From Aquimarina sp. RZ0 (GTDB taxonomy: Bacteria > Bacteroidota > Bacteroidia > Flavobacteriales > Flavobacteriaceae): a stretch of DNA of 64,000 nucleotides. The DNA is taken from contig NZ_VTZU01000012.1 in NCBI RefSeq assembly GCF_008370685.1, forward strand, positions 47,108 through 111,107, given 5' to 3'. Of the stretch, positions 35,401-44,736 are shown piece after piece (within the stretch, counting starts at the first letter, position 1; each line of letters begins with the position of its first letter). The notes under the pieces were generated by a model. The model saw only the letters and a program-made list of their open reading frames with translations. It was not told where the DNA came from and searched no databases. Both the position numbers and the translations under genes were made by a program.

Positions 35401-36177
35401 TTATAATTTAGAAAAAAGTGTTTCCATTTTTTGTTTTTGTTCTTGGGCTAATAATTCATCTACTAAAATACGACCACTGTGTTCATCTGTAATAATCTTT
35501 TTACGAGAAGCGATTTCCATTTGTACTTGTGGTGGGATAGTAAAGAAAGAGCCTCCAGAAGCTCCACGCTCAATAGCAACTACTGCTAAGCCATTCTTAA
35601 CATTTTCTCTAATTCTCTTATAGGCAAGAACGAGTCTCTCTTCAATTTCTTTTTTGTAATCTTCTGATTTTGCTAGTAATGCCTGTTCTTCTTTTTCGGT
35701 CTCTGCAAGTATAGCGTCTAGTTCTCCTTTTTTGTGAGCAAGATGCTCATTTCTTTCGTTAAGACGTGTTTTGGTTTGATCAATGATGTCATTCTTTTGA
35801 ATGATTTGAACTTTAAACTCTTTGATATGTTTTTCTGATAGCTGAATTTCTAATTCCTGAAACTCCATCTCTTTACTAAGAGAGTTGTACTCACGATTGT
35901 TTCTTACATTTTTTTGTTGCTCTCCGTATTTTTTGATCAGTACTTTAGCTTCTTCGATTAGATTTTTTTTACTCTTTATGCTTTCGTCGATAGTCTCAAG
36001 ATCATTGTTTAATTTATCTAATCTTTTGTTTAATCCAGCTACTTCATCTTCAAGATCTTCAACTTCTAAAGGGAGTTCTCCACGTACATTTCTGATCTCA
36101 TCAACTCTAGAGTCAATTAATTGCAAATCATACAGTGCTCTTAATTTTTGCTCAACAGTAACTTCTTTCTTTGCCAT
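35401..36177 (-). CDS. Coiled-coil protein of the C4 zinc-ribbon family, cysteines lost
   Basis: 258 residues. About 1-175 form a long antiparallel coiled coil rich in Glu, Lys and Leu. The C-terminal segment SGGSFFTIPPQVQMEI...ITDEHSGRILVDE aligns with the zinc-ribbon consensus of this family, which has two CxxC pairs. Here the cysteine positions read Ser, Ser, Asp and Ser, so no zinc site remains. The function of the family is poorly defined, perhaps nucleic-acid related. It starts 3 bp after the end of the Nif3-family gene, a pairing conserved in many bacteria. Confidence 0.85.
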   Translation of the reverse strand: MAKKEVTVEQKLRALYDLQLIDSRVDEIRNVRGELPLEVEDLEDEVAGLNKRLDKLNNDLETIDESIKSKKNLIEEAKVLIKKYGEQQKNVRNNREYNSLSKEMEFQELEIQLSEKHIKEFKVQIIQKNDIIDQTKTRLNERNEHLAHKKGELDAILAETEKEEQALLAKSEDYKKEIEERLVLAYKRIRENVKNGLAVVAIERGASGGSFFTIPPQVQMEIASRKKIITDEHSGRILVDELLAQEQKQKMETLFSKL

Positions 36178-36180
36178 ATT

Positions 36181-37275
36181 TTATGTGTATTGTATGGGAT
36201 TGGTATTTTTATCCGATAAAACGATTGCAAAATTACTGATTTTTTTTCTAAGATAACTAACAATTAAGTTTTTTGTGTATTGCTCGCTTTCATAATGACC
36301 AACATCTGCAAGAATAATACGTCCTTCAGCTTCATAAAATTGATGGTATTTTAGATCCGAAGTAATAAAAATATCAGCTTTTGCATGGAGTGCATTTTTA
36401 ATTGCAAAACTACCGCTACCTCCCAATACCGCTACTTTTTTTATCGGTTTTCCGAGTGTTGAAGAATGTCTTACACATCCCGTTTTGAATACGTTTTTTA
36501 TATGTTTTAAGAATTCTGATTCGTCCATTTGATCCGGTAAATCACCCACCATACCCATTCCAATGTGTTGATTTTTGTTTTCTAAGGTAGTGATTTCATA
36601 AGCGACTTCTTCGTAGGAGTGATTCTCAAACAATGCCTTTATGATTACACGCTCATTATGTTTTGGATATGTTATTTGGATTTGAGTTTCCTTTTCGTAC
36701 TGCGTTTTACCGACGTCACCAATGGATGGGTTTGCATTTTTTAATGCCCTAAAAGTTCCTGTTCCTTTAGAAGAAAAACTACAATTATCATAGTTTCCAA
36801 TTGTACCACCACCGGCTTCAAATAGTTTAGCCCTTAATAATTCAGCTTCTGCAGTAGGTGCAAAAGTCACAAGCTTTTTTATGTTTCCGCTTTGCGGTAT
36901 AAGAATTTTACGATTTATCAGACCTAATTGCTCACAGATCATGTCATTTACACCTTGTAAAGTATTATCCAGTGCTGTATGAATGGCATAAATTGCAATA
37001 TCGTGTTTGATGGCTTTCATCACAACACGTTCTACATAATTATTGCCATTAAATTTTTTGATTCCTTTAAATACAATAGGATGGAAGCTTATGATGAAAT
37101 TGCAATTTTTTTCGATTGCCTCATCTACTATAATTTCCAGGGTATCTAATGTTACCAATATTCCTGTAATCGCTGTGTTTTTATCGCCAACTAATAATCC
37201 TACGTTATCAAAATCTTCGGCATATGCTATTGGAGCCAGAGTTTCAAGGTGAGATATAACCTCTTTAATTTGCAT
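36181..37275 (-). CDS. Nif3-like dinuclear metal centre protein
   Basis: 364 residues. Metal-site motifs are AYAEDFDNVGLLVG, NFIISFHPIVFKG, AIYAIHTALDN near the start and ADVGHYESEQYTKNLIV near the end. A PII-like inserted domain lies in the middle (about 130-230), as in the long form of the family. These proteins form hexameric toroids with two metals per subunit, sometimes annotated as GTP cyclohydrolase I type 2, but the true substrate is unsettled. It is translationally tight with the coiled-coil gene. Confidence 0.9.
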   Translation of the reverse strand: MQIKEVISHLETLAPIAYAEDFDNVGLLVGDKNTAITGILVTLDTLEIIVDEAIEKNCNFIISFHPIVFKGIKKFNGNNYVERVVMKAIKHDIAIYAIHTALDNTLQGVNDMICEQLGLINRKILIPQSGNIKKLVTFAPTAEAELLRAKLFEAGGGTIGNYDNCSFSSKGTGTFRALKNANPSIGDVGKTQYEKETQIQITYPKHNERVIIKALFENHSYEEVAYEITTLENKNQHIGMGMVGDLPDQMDESEFLKHIKNVFKTGCVRHSSTLGKPIKKVAVLGGSGSFAIKNALHAKADIFITSDLKYHQFYEAEGRIILADVGHYESEQYTKNLIVSYLRKKISNFAIVLSDKNTNPIQYT

Positions 37276-37343
37276 CTGTGGTATGTTTTAAAATAGAAAG
37301 GGAATGTAAAAAAACTTTTAGCAATAATCAAAGTTTCGTTTTA

Positions 37344-37351
37344 TACATTTG
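37344..37351 (+). promoter_or_regulatory. -7 box for lpxK
   Basis: TACATTTG fits TAnnTTTG, 64 bp before the GTG start at 37416. Confidence 0.45.
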
Positions 37352-37415
37352 TCAAAAGGAATTATGAATGAATTTGGATACAAAAAAAAGTTGACTGATT
37401 ACAATCGTACGTGAA

Positions 37416-38435
37416 GTGGTTTTGAATTTACTAAGAAAAATACTTTTGCCCATTGTTCCTGTATATTATATGGTAACTTGGTTAAGGAATAAACTTTATG
37501 ATCTTGATATAAAGAAATCAATGACTTATGAGGTACCTGTTATTGCTGTAGGTAATCTAAGTGTTGGGGGGACTGGAAAATCACCGATGGTTGAATATCT
37601 CATTCGATTACTTAGGGATAAGGTGCATTTGGCAACATTGAGTAGAGGTTATAAGCGAGAAACTAACGGTTTTCAATTGGTCACTATTAATTCTTTGGTA
37701 AAAGATGTTGGTGATGAGCCTTTACAGTTTAAAACTAAATTTTGTGATATTGTTGTGGGGGTAGATGGAGATAGGAGGAATGGTATTGCTAATCTAATGA
37801 ATTTAAGACCCAAACCTTCACTTATTTTATTGGATGATGCTTATCAGCACCGAAAAGTAAAAGCAAGTTTTTATATCTTGCTTACGCCTTACGATGACCT
37901 GTATTGTGATGATATTCTCCTGCCAACTGGTAATTTGAGAGAGCCTAGAAAAGGTGCGGATCGAGCAAATATTGTTGTAGTGACCAAATGCCCTGGAGAT
38001 ATTACGCAAGAAGATCGGGTTAGAGTCGCACAAAAATTGCGTATAAAGTCTAATCAGATATTGTTCTTTTCTACAATTAATTATGGGAATGAAATTTTTA
38101 ATACCTCGGCAAATCGATCTCTGGATTCTCTGAAAGATGTTTTTTTTGTATTAGTTACCGGAATAGCAAATCCAAAACCACTGATAGATTATTATACATC
38201 AATAGGGTTGGATTTTAAGCATGTTAGGTATCCTGATCATCATAATTTTACAACCAAAGAACTTAGTGATATAAACAAACATGATTTAATTATTACCACC
38301 GAAAAAGATTATGTGCGATTATCCCCAAATTTATCTTCTGATAAATTATGGTATCAACCAATAGAAGTGAAATTTATAGAAGGTAAGGCAGACTTTGACG
38401 CTAGAATATTAGAGAATCTCAAAAAAGCGAAGTAA
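37416..38435 (+). CDS. lpxK: Tetraacyldisaccharide 4'-kinase
   Basis: 339 residues, normal for LpxK, which phosphorylates the lipid A precursor DS-1-P with ATP at the inner membrane. An N-terminal hydrophobic helix (KILLPIVPVYYMVTWL) is followed by the P-loop VGNLSVGGTGKSPMVEYLI, then LSRGYKR and VGDEPLQFK. The catalytic-region marks ILLDDAYQHRKV and LLPTGNLREPRKGADRANIV follow, then FFVLVTGIANPKPL. I use the GTG at 37416. A TTG six bases later is also possible. Confidence 0.93.
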   Translation: MVLNLLRKILLPIVPVYYMVTWLRNKLYDLDIKKSMTYEVPVIAVGNLSVGGTGKSPMVEYLIRLLRDKVHLATLSRGYKRETNGFQLVTINSLVKDVGDEPLQFKTKFCDIVVGVDGDRRNGIANLMNLRPKPSLILLDDAYQHRKVKASFYILLTPYDDLYCDDILLPTGNLREPRKGADRANIVVVTKCPGDITQEDRVRVAQKLRIKSNQILFFSTINYGNEIFNTSANRSLDSLKDVFFVLVTGIANPKPLIDYYTSIGLDFKHVRYPDHHNFTTKELSDINKHDLIITTEKDYVRLSPNLSSDKLWYQPIEVKFIEGKADFDARILENLKKAK

Positions 38436-38738
38436 TAAAATATTTTTTGTTTGTAACCAATCGTGTTCAGGAATTCCAAATTATTTCTTTTTCTATCATT
38501 GATTAATCGCATAACGTATAGCTATGCGTAATGCGGAAGCAGAAAATCTCTAAATTTCGAACTAACACTAAGTCAAAGATTATATTTTGTTTTTATATTT
38601 TCTAAAATAGGGCTTGCTGATTTTCTAAAAAAAGCGTTTCAAGTGTTTTGTTTATAGTATATTGAAGTTTTTTTCTTTTCCAAAAAGTCTGTATAAGTGC
38701 ATTAGATTTTTTATCTTCAGTTCAAATGCCTTGCACTT

Positions 38739-38849
38739 ATGATCAAATATACGGCATCCAATCAATTAACATTAGCGGGTTTCGAGCATCCCTTTGACCA
38801 AGAGTTATCTCCAGAAAACAGATGGGTAAAGTTAGCCTGTTTAATGTGA
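38739..38849 (+). pseudogene. Transposase N-terminal fragment (IS5/IS1182-like)
   Basis: 36 residues, MIKYTASNQLTLAGFEHPFD then QELSPENRWVKLACLM, and stop. This resembles the N-terminus of IS5/IS1182-type (DUF772-like) transposases found in Bacteroidota. The following DDE domain is missing and the sequence passes directly into an unrelated reverse-strand ORF. The family call is from memory of the pattern and is tentative. Confidence 0.5.
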
Positions 38850-38879
38850 ATGCTGTCTCTTTATTGGATACATTTTTTT

Positions 38880-39044
38880 TTAAGAATCTGGGTAATCAGC
38901 TCGATACTTCCTATGCCAATATTTCATGATTCCGTAAGTGATGCCTTGTTTTTCACTATAGTCTCTTATACTTGACGTACTCTTCTTCCATTTTCTTAGG
39001 ATAGTACCCATCTCTTGTTTTCTTTTTGTTTCTTCTTTTTGCAT
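38880..39044 (-). pseudogene. Small IS66-accessory/HTH-like ORF
   Basis: 54 residues from the ATG at 39044. MGTILRKWKKSTSSIRDYSE followed by KQGITYGIMKYWHRKY resembles the helix-turn-helix start of IS66 accessory proteins (a Trp-Lys-x-S-G-x-S pattern, then Y-x-W-x-K). It has a complete frame but no partner ORFs, so it is probably a remnant. Confidence 0.5.
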
Positions 39045-39180
39045 AGCACAAAACTAAAACCTAATAAGAAGCCAAACAATATGTGGTTTACCGAATACTT
39101 ACTATTGTCTTTTGTATCTCCATTGTATTATTTTTAATTTAACTCCTTCCTTTCAAATTAGTTCTTCTAGTTATATTTTA

Positions 39181-39341
39181 TACGTTTTATAACTAAAAAT
39201 TTCGCATATTCATCGTTTCTTTTTCCTTTTTACTTCGTTTAAAAAAATAAACCGTAGCTATAGCTATGCTTGATTTTTTTGCTTTGCATAAAGAAAAAAT
39301 AATTCAATGAATTTATACGAATTTTTTAATCACAAATCGTA
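39181..39341 (+). mobile_element. MITE-like element, family 1, copy C
   Basis: 161 bp from TACGTTTTATAACT to AATCACAAATCGTA. It is nearly identical to copies B and D in the same orientation. Flanking TTA at 39178-39180 and 39342-39344 is the target duplication. One terminal change (TACGTTTT instead of TACGATTT) sits in the left end. Confidence 0.9.
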
Positions 39342-39454
39342 TTACAATTAAAAGAAGCAGTAGGGTAGTAGGGTTGTACTTTAATCTTCTTCTTTTCTAA
39401 TCAGAAAAACACTGTTTTTTTTAATTAAATGTATTTATTAGGAGGAAAAAGGTG

Positions 39455-41677
39455 CTATGAAGTAGTTTTTGGTGTAGTGAATGCTTTGTGAAGCTTTGTG
39501 AAAAACTCTTCTGTTTTATAAGGTTTGGGGATGATATCATTGAATCCGTTATTATAAAACTCATCCAGATTATCGTCCAGTGTCACTGCGGTCAATGCTA
39601 CAATAGGTATCTTAATATTGAATTCTCTGATTTGCTTGGTAGCCTCGATACCACTAATTCCCGGCATATGAATATCCATAAGAATTAGGTCAAATTCGCC
39701 ATCTTTGGTTTTATTGATGGCAATGTCTCCATTATCAGCTACATCGCATATCATTTTGTTTTTTTCTAAAATCTTTCTGGTGATTAACTGGTTAATCTTA
39801 TTGTCTTCTACCACTAATACACGCTTATTGACCATTACACTGTAGTCAATTTTTTTTGCTTCTTCGCGGTAATTTGTAGATGAGTCTTTAAAAACTTCAA
39901 ATGTAAGGTCAAAATGAAATCTGGATCCGTGACCTAATCGGCTTTCTAGTCTAATTTCGCTATCCATCAATGATAATAAGTTTTTTACAATTGATAAGCC
40001 CAATCCGGTACCACCAAATTTTCTGTTGATCTGAACAGATCCTTGTGTAAAGTTTTCGAAAATACTTTGTTGCTTTTTATCAGAGATACCTACTCCATTA
40101 TCTTTTATTTCAAAATTCAAAAAGACTTTGTTATCAATATGATTAATCATCTTTACGTGTATCCAGATATCTCCATTTTGCGTAAACTTTATGGAATTTC
40201 CTATTAGGTTTATCAATATCTGGGATATTTTTAGAGGATCTCCTTTAAGCTTACCAGGTATAGATTTGTCAAACTCATAATGAAGCTTGTTGTTTCTGTC
40301 TTTTGCGGATTTGCCTAGTGCAATTAAAACATCATTAATTCTTTTTTGAAGATTAAAAGAAGTGTTTTCTATTTCTACTTTATTGGCTTCGAGTTTGTTT
40401 AGGTCCAAGATATTATTAATTAAAGAAAGTAAATACTCTCCAGAGAACTTGAGAGAATTAAGATGTTCTTTTTGGTTAGGTGTAGGGCTTTCTTCTAGTA
40501 AGAGATGAGTTAATCCGGTAACAGCATACAGCGGAGTTCTTAGTTCGTGTGTTATTGTGGATAAAAATTGAACTTTGGCTTCGCTGGCACGTTCTGCATT
40601 TTCTTTGGCTAATATAAGTTCTGAGTTTTTATTCTGTAATAATTCATTTGCTCTGGCTCTTAGGTTATTATTTTTATATAAGGATAATGTAAGAAGTGAT
40701 AAAATAGTGATTAGAGCAATACTTAAGATAGTCGTTAGGCGACCAAGTTTGAGTGATTTTTGCTGTTGATTGGTCTGATTTGTTAACTCTTCAATAATAA
40801 TATCACTCTCCTCAAGATTTAATTTGGCTCGTGCATCTTGCGCAATTATTTCCTTATTGATGTTAAACAAAGAGTCTTTAAATTGCTGATGAAACCTTAA
40901 ATTGGATAGTGAGGTCTCAAACGCTCCTTTTGCCTGATAAATCTCGCTGTTTAATTGATAACTTTCTGATTGGATTTCAAAATACCCCATCTCTTTACCT
41001 ATTTGTATCGCCAGTTCATTAGTTTCTATAGCTTCGTCTAACAAGCCCAATATCATTTGTGCTCTTGCTTTATTGGTATATAGTTTTGCCTTATAATAAA
41101 ATTGCTCGAGTGAATTTATATTAGGAAGTCCACTGTTAAAATGTTTGATGGCCGTTTCTGGTTCATCGATTGCCAGTGCTAATAAACCAAGATTTAGTTT
41201 TAGTGGTCCTTGTAGATTTTTCAGATTATTTTTTTGAATTAGCGATTGTGCTTGTTCCAGATGTTTTTTTGCGGTTCCGAAATTTTTAAATTTTGTGTTG
41301 ATTGCGCCACAAATAGTATAAGAATATGCGAGTGCTACTTCATCATTTTCTTCTTTTTGAATTTTTATTGCACTTGCTATTTGTTCTTCTGCACTTTTTA
41401 GGTCACCTAATTCCAGATATAGCTCCGCAAGAACTCGATTTGTTTTTGCCCTGTAAGTTTTGTTATGATCTTTTAATGCCAATTCCCTTGCCAGCGTAAT
41501 ATGATAGAGCGCACTCTCTAGCTGAGCCGTATTAATTGCTTGGGAAGCCATGGTAAGATAGACTTCAATAGAGTCCTTTACTTTACTACTCTCATTCATC
41601 TCTCCAGTTTGGGGAAATAGTGTAAAGTTGCAGCTAAGCAATAATAAAATTATAAAATTTTTGATTTGGGTTGGCAT
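39455..41677 (-). CDS. Hybrid sensor histidine kinase with periplasmic TPR repeats
   Basis: 740 residues. Signal sequence about 1-23. TPR-like helical repeats span about 40-280. One membrane helix lies at 313-334, followed by a short coiled coil. The HisKA domain has FLSTITHELRTPLYAV with phospho-accepting His377. The HATPase domain has NLIGNSIKFTQNGD, DNGVGIS and GTGLGLSIVKNLL. A C-terminal receiver domain has VLVVEDNKINQ and DLILMDIHMPG with phospho-accepting Asp668. The output is unknown, since no response regulator with a DNA-binding domain is adjacent. It lies 28 bp after gap, at the end of a possible lipA-gap-kinase run. Confidence 0.92.
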   Translation of the reverse strand: MPTQIKNFIILLLLSCNFTLFPQTGEMNESSKVKDSIEVYLTMASQAINTAQLESALYHITLARELALKDHNKTYRAKTNRVLAELYLELGDLKSAEEQIASAIKIQKEENDEVALAYSYTICGAINTKFKNFGTAKKHLEQAQSLIQKNNLKNLQGPLKLNLGLLALAIDEPETAIKHFNSGLPNINSLEQFYYKAKLYTNKARAQMILGLLDEAIETNELAIQIGKEMGYFEIQSESYQLNSEIYQAKGAFETSLSNLRFHQQFKDSLFNINKEIIAQDARAKLNLEESDIIIEELTNQTNQQQKSLKLGRLTTILSIALITILSLLTLSLYKNNNLRARANELLQNKNSELILAKENAERASEAKVQFLSTITHELRTPLYAVTGLTHLLLEESPTPNQKEHLNSLKFSGEYLLSLINNILDLNKLEANKVEIENTSFNLQKRINDVLIALGKSAKDRNNKLHYEFDKSIPGKLKGDPLKISQILINLIGNSIKFTQNGDIWIHVKMINHIDNKVFLNFEIKDNGVGISDKKQQSIFENFTQGSVQINRKFGGTGLGLSIVKNLLSLMDSEIRLESRLGHGSRFHFDLTFEVFKDSSTNYREEAKKIDYSVMVNKRVLVVEDNKINQLITRKILEKNKMICDVADNGDIAINKTKDGEFDLILMDIHMPGISGIEATKQIREFNIKIPIVALTAVTLDDNLDEFYNNGFNDIIPKPYKTEEFFTKLHKAFTTPKTTS

Positions 41678-41705
41678 TTTCCTCGAAATAACTCAACTAA
41701 TATAG

Positions 41706-42710
41706 TTATTTCTTATAAATGTTGATAATTAAATCAATTATTCTATTGCTATATCCTATTTCATTATCATACCAACCGATGATTTTTACCATTTTTCCGA
41801 TCACAGAAGTCATTAAGGAATCAAATAGGCATGAATTAGGATTCCCTAGTATATCTACAGATACTATCGGGTCTTCTGTATAATCCAGAATACCTTTTAG
41901 ATAGGTTTCTGATGCTTTTTTAAAAGCTTCATTAATTTCTTCAATAGAAGTTTCTCTTTTTACATTAAAAGTAATATCCGTAAGTGATCCGTCTGGAACA
42001 GGTACTCTGATACCACATCCACCAATGACATCACTAAGTTCTGGAAAAATTTTTGTCAATGCCTTTGCAGCTCCGGTAGTAGTGGGAACTATAGATTGAC
42101 TAGCAGCTCTTGCTCTTCTGAGGTCTTTATGTGGCTGATCGTGCAGGCTTTGATCTGTGGTATAACTATGAATGGTAGTGATATATGCCTGTTCAATGCC
42201 GCATAATTCTTTAATTATTTTGATCATTGGTGCAGCATTATTAGTGGTACAGGAGGCATTAGAGATAATGCGTTCTGAGCCATCCAGAATATGATCGTTT
42301 ACACCAAGTACAATAGTTTTAATGGAATCTTCTATAGGAGGAGCAGAAAGTAACACCTTTTTTGCTCCTGCATCAATATGTTTTTGAACAGCAGATTTGG
42401 TTCTAAATTTTCCGGTAGCTTCTACTACAATATCAACAGCATAGTTCTTCCAGTTACAATTCTCAGGCTTTTCTTGACTAGAAAGAGGAATTGATTTATT
42501 ATTAATGATAATATGCTCTTCAGAATATGATATATCGTGTGTAAGTACGCCGTGGATACTATCATATTTGAGAAGATGACTTAATGTTCTTGTATCCGAA
42601 AGATCATTTATTGCGACTACTTCTATATCTTGATGATTAATTAGTAGTCTAAAAAGATTACGACCTATTCTTCCAAAACCATTAATGGCAACTCTTATAG
42701 GTGTATTCAT
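41706..42710 (-). CDS. gap: Glyceraldehyde-3-phosphate dehydrogenase, type I
   Basis: 334 residues. It oxidises glyceraldehyde-3-phosphate to 1,3-bisphosphoglycerate with NAD(P) in glycolysis. The NAD-binding start is IRVAINGFGRIGRNLFRLL, the catalytic cysteine is Cys154 in SNASCTTNNAAPM, and the catalytic histidine region is TTIHSYTTDQ. The C-terminus has WYDNEIGYSNRIIDLI. It starts 29 bp after lipA. Residues after the glycine-rich motif (VAINDLSD) place an Asp/Leu near the cofactor, the usual NAD-preferring form. Confidence 0.95.
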   Translation of the reverse strand: MNTPIRVAINGFGRIGRNLFRLLINHQDIEVVAINDLSDTRTLSHLLKYDSIHGVLTHDISYSEEHIIINNKSIPLSSQEKPENCNWKNYAVDIVVEATGKFRTKSAVQKHIDAGAKKVLLSAPPIEDSIKTIVLGVNDHILDGSERIISNASCTTNNAAPMIKIIKELCGIEQAYITTIHSYTTDQSLHDQPHKDLRRARAASQSIVPTTTGAAKALTKIFPELSDVIGGCGIRVPVPDGSLTDITFNVKRETSIEEINEAFKKASETYLKGILDYTEDPIVSVDILGNPNSCLFDSLMTSVIGKMVKIIGWYDNEIGYSNRIIDLIINIYKK

Positions 42711-42739
42711 TAAATTTTTTGATTGAATTTTACTTGTAT

Positions 42740-43621
42740 TTATGTTAAATGCTTTTGAGCTTTATAAGAAGAGCGGACTAAGGCTCCGCTTTCTACATGT
42801 CTGAACCCCATCTCTAACCCAATTTCTTCATATTTTTTAAATTGATCAGGAGTAATGAATTCTTTTACAGGTAAATGTCTTTTACTTGGTTGTAAATACT
42901 GTCCAATTGTTACAATATCAAGATTTACAGATCTTAAATCTTTAAGAACCTGAATGACTTCTTCTTCTTTTTCACCAAGACCAAGCATTATACCACTTTT
43001 TGTTCTCGAGATACCGTTATCTTTTAGATATTTAAGTACTTCAAGGCTTTGCTCATATTTGGCTTGAATACGTACCTCTCTTGTTAATCTTTTTACGGTT
43101 TCCATATTATGAGAAACGACTTCTGGTTTTACCGTAATGATTCTATCTATATTCTTAGTTTTTCCTTGAAAATCAGGGATTAATGTTTCTAAGGTAGTTT
43201 CAGGGTTCATTCTGCGAATAGCTTGTATGGTTTCTGCCCAAATAATAGAACCACCATCGGCTAAATCATCTCGATCTACAGAGGTAACCACTGCGTGCTT
43301 GATATTCATAATTTTGATAGAACGGGCGACTTTTTCTGGTTCTTCCCAATCTACAGTTTCAGGTCTTCCTGTTTTTACGCCACAGAAGCCGCAAGATCTG
43401 GTGCAGATATTTCCCAGGATCATAAAAGTAGCTGTTCCCTCACTCCAGCATTCGCCCATATTAGGACAGCTACCAGAAGTGCAAATAGTATGTAAATTGT
43501 ATTTGTCAACTAAACCTCTAAGTTCAGTATATTTTTTTCCTGTAGGTAGTTTTACTCGTAGCCATTTTGGTTTCCCCTTTGGTGGGGCTACAGCCGCAAC
43601 ATCATTATTCATACTTAGCAA
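42740..43621 (-). CDS. lipA: Lipoyl synthase
   Basis: 293 residues, radical SAM. It inserts two sulfurs into octanoyl groups on lipoyl domains of 2-oxoacid dehydrogenases. The auxiliary 4Fe-4S cluster cysteines are Cys47, Cys52 and Cys58 in CTSGSCPNMGEC. The radical-SAM triad is Cys73, Cys77 and Cys80 in CTRSCGFC. The C-terminal RSSYKA motif is present. In-frame ATGs occur at residues 1 and 4. The first gene of a tight run with gap and the hybrid kinase. Confidence 0.96.
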   Translation of the reverse strand: MLSMNNDVAAVAPPKGKPKWLRVKLPTGKKYTELRGLVDKYNLHTICTSGSCPNMGECWSEGTATFMILGNICTRSCGFCGVKTGRPETVDWEEPEKVARSIKIMNIKHAVVTSVDRDDLADGGSIIWAETIQAIRRMNPETTLETLIPDFQGKTKNIDRIITVKPEVVSHNMETVKRLTREVRIQAKYEQSLEVLKYLKDNGISRTKSGIMLGLGEKEEEVIQVLKDLRSVNLDIVTIGQYLQPSKRHLPVKEFITPDQFKKYEEIGLEMGFRHVESGALVRSSYKAQKHLT

Positions 43622-44459
43622 TATTTTTACAAAAATACGAAGAAACCTTAGATTAATTCTTAGTTCTTTAAAAAGTTCTAGTTATTGCAGAAAATGAGTA
43701 GTTCTCAAAAATATAAAAAAATCTGTAGCTGTGGTTATGTCTTAATTCTACTTTTTTTAGTACACAAAAAATGACTTTATTTTATGTGAGTAATTTCAAA
43801 ACCAGAATTGGTATTCCTGTTGAGGACAAGAAGACAAATAATTAGTTTTAAGACATAAGTCAGTCAAATAGTAAATGGTTTAGGAACTAATAATGATATC
43901 ATTCAGGGAATAGAAAATAATTTCATATATGAATTAAAAAATTCAAATGTGGTAATGAATTGTACAGTTGTTGTTCACCTTTCTTTAATGAAGAAAACAA
44001 TTTATAATGCTAATAAGATAAGATTGTTAAAATTTAAAATTTTAATGGTGTACAATAATGTCACCTATTTTTAAGTTTTTTTTTTGGTAAAGAATTGATA
44101 AACTGACGAAAATCAGGGTAATTTCCAATTAAAAATCAGGGTTTTCACCCTTGATTTATCAATTTATTGTGAGAAAATAGTGTTTTGAGTATTTTTTTTT
44201 TGTAAATCTAAAAGTGAAGTGAAAAGCCGAAAACCTAGTAATGACGCTTTGTGAGAAATGCTGGCGGAATTTTTCTGTTATCTTTTTTGACCTACTTTGT
44301 GGTTAAACCATATAAAAAATAAGGTTAAACAGTTGTAAATACGATTTCTTTTTATATTTTTGGAATACATAATTTTGAGCATAAACGCTTTAAATCATGG
44401 TTAAAATTAGCTTAACCCCATTTTTTATTAATTAAAAAAAAGTTAAAAAAACCAAAAAA
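43622..44459. other. Divergent intergenic region
   Basis: 840 bp, no gene recognised. Near 44110-44160 an AAAATCAGGGT motif occurs twice and the second copy forms a small hairpin with ACCCTTGATTT. The rest is AT-rich. It is unusually long for a region flanking housekeeping genes. Confidence 0.4.
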
Positions 44460-44681
44460 ATGTCACAAGAAAAAAAACAACTCGAAAAAAACAGAAAAAG
44501 AGTAGAAAAATGGTTAATGAGTAATCAAAGATTTATTAACATCACAGGAATCGAAAAGGAGATATCTGCACCTAAAGGATTGGTTCAAAAATTTATCAAA
44601 TACGATAAAAAAATAAATGATAAATGGATAAATCCACTACACGGTGTTATAAAAGTAATTTCATCTTTTAGTCTTAGATAA
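44460..44681 (+). CDS. Small basic hypothetical protein
   Basis: 73 residues, highly basic. MSQEKKQLEKNRKRVEKWL is helical. ITGIEKEISAPKGLVQKFIK could form a helix-turn-helix, and KINDKWINPLHGVIKVI follows. The A-rich leader directly before the ATG is typical of flavobacterial translation starts. A DNA-binding role is possible but unproven. Confidence 0.55.
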   Translation: MSQEKKQLEKNRKRVEKWLMSNQRFINITGIEKEISAPKGLVQKFIKYDKKINDKWINPLHGVIKVISSFSLR

Positions 44682-44736
44682 ATAATACAGTACAGCAATA
44701 AGTAATAAGGGAAAAAGGATTCAGCAGAAAAATGAA

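Larger units (their letters stand above)
38436..39454. other. Intergenic region with insertion-sequence debris
   Basis: 1.0 kb. Near 38505 lies a small palindrome with centre CGCATAACGTATAGCTATGCG. Then come a transposase N-terminal fragment (38739-38849), an orphan IS66-accessory-like ORF on the other strand (38880-39044), and family-1 element copy C (39181-39341). It looks like a landing pad for mobile DNA. Confidence 0.6.
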
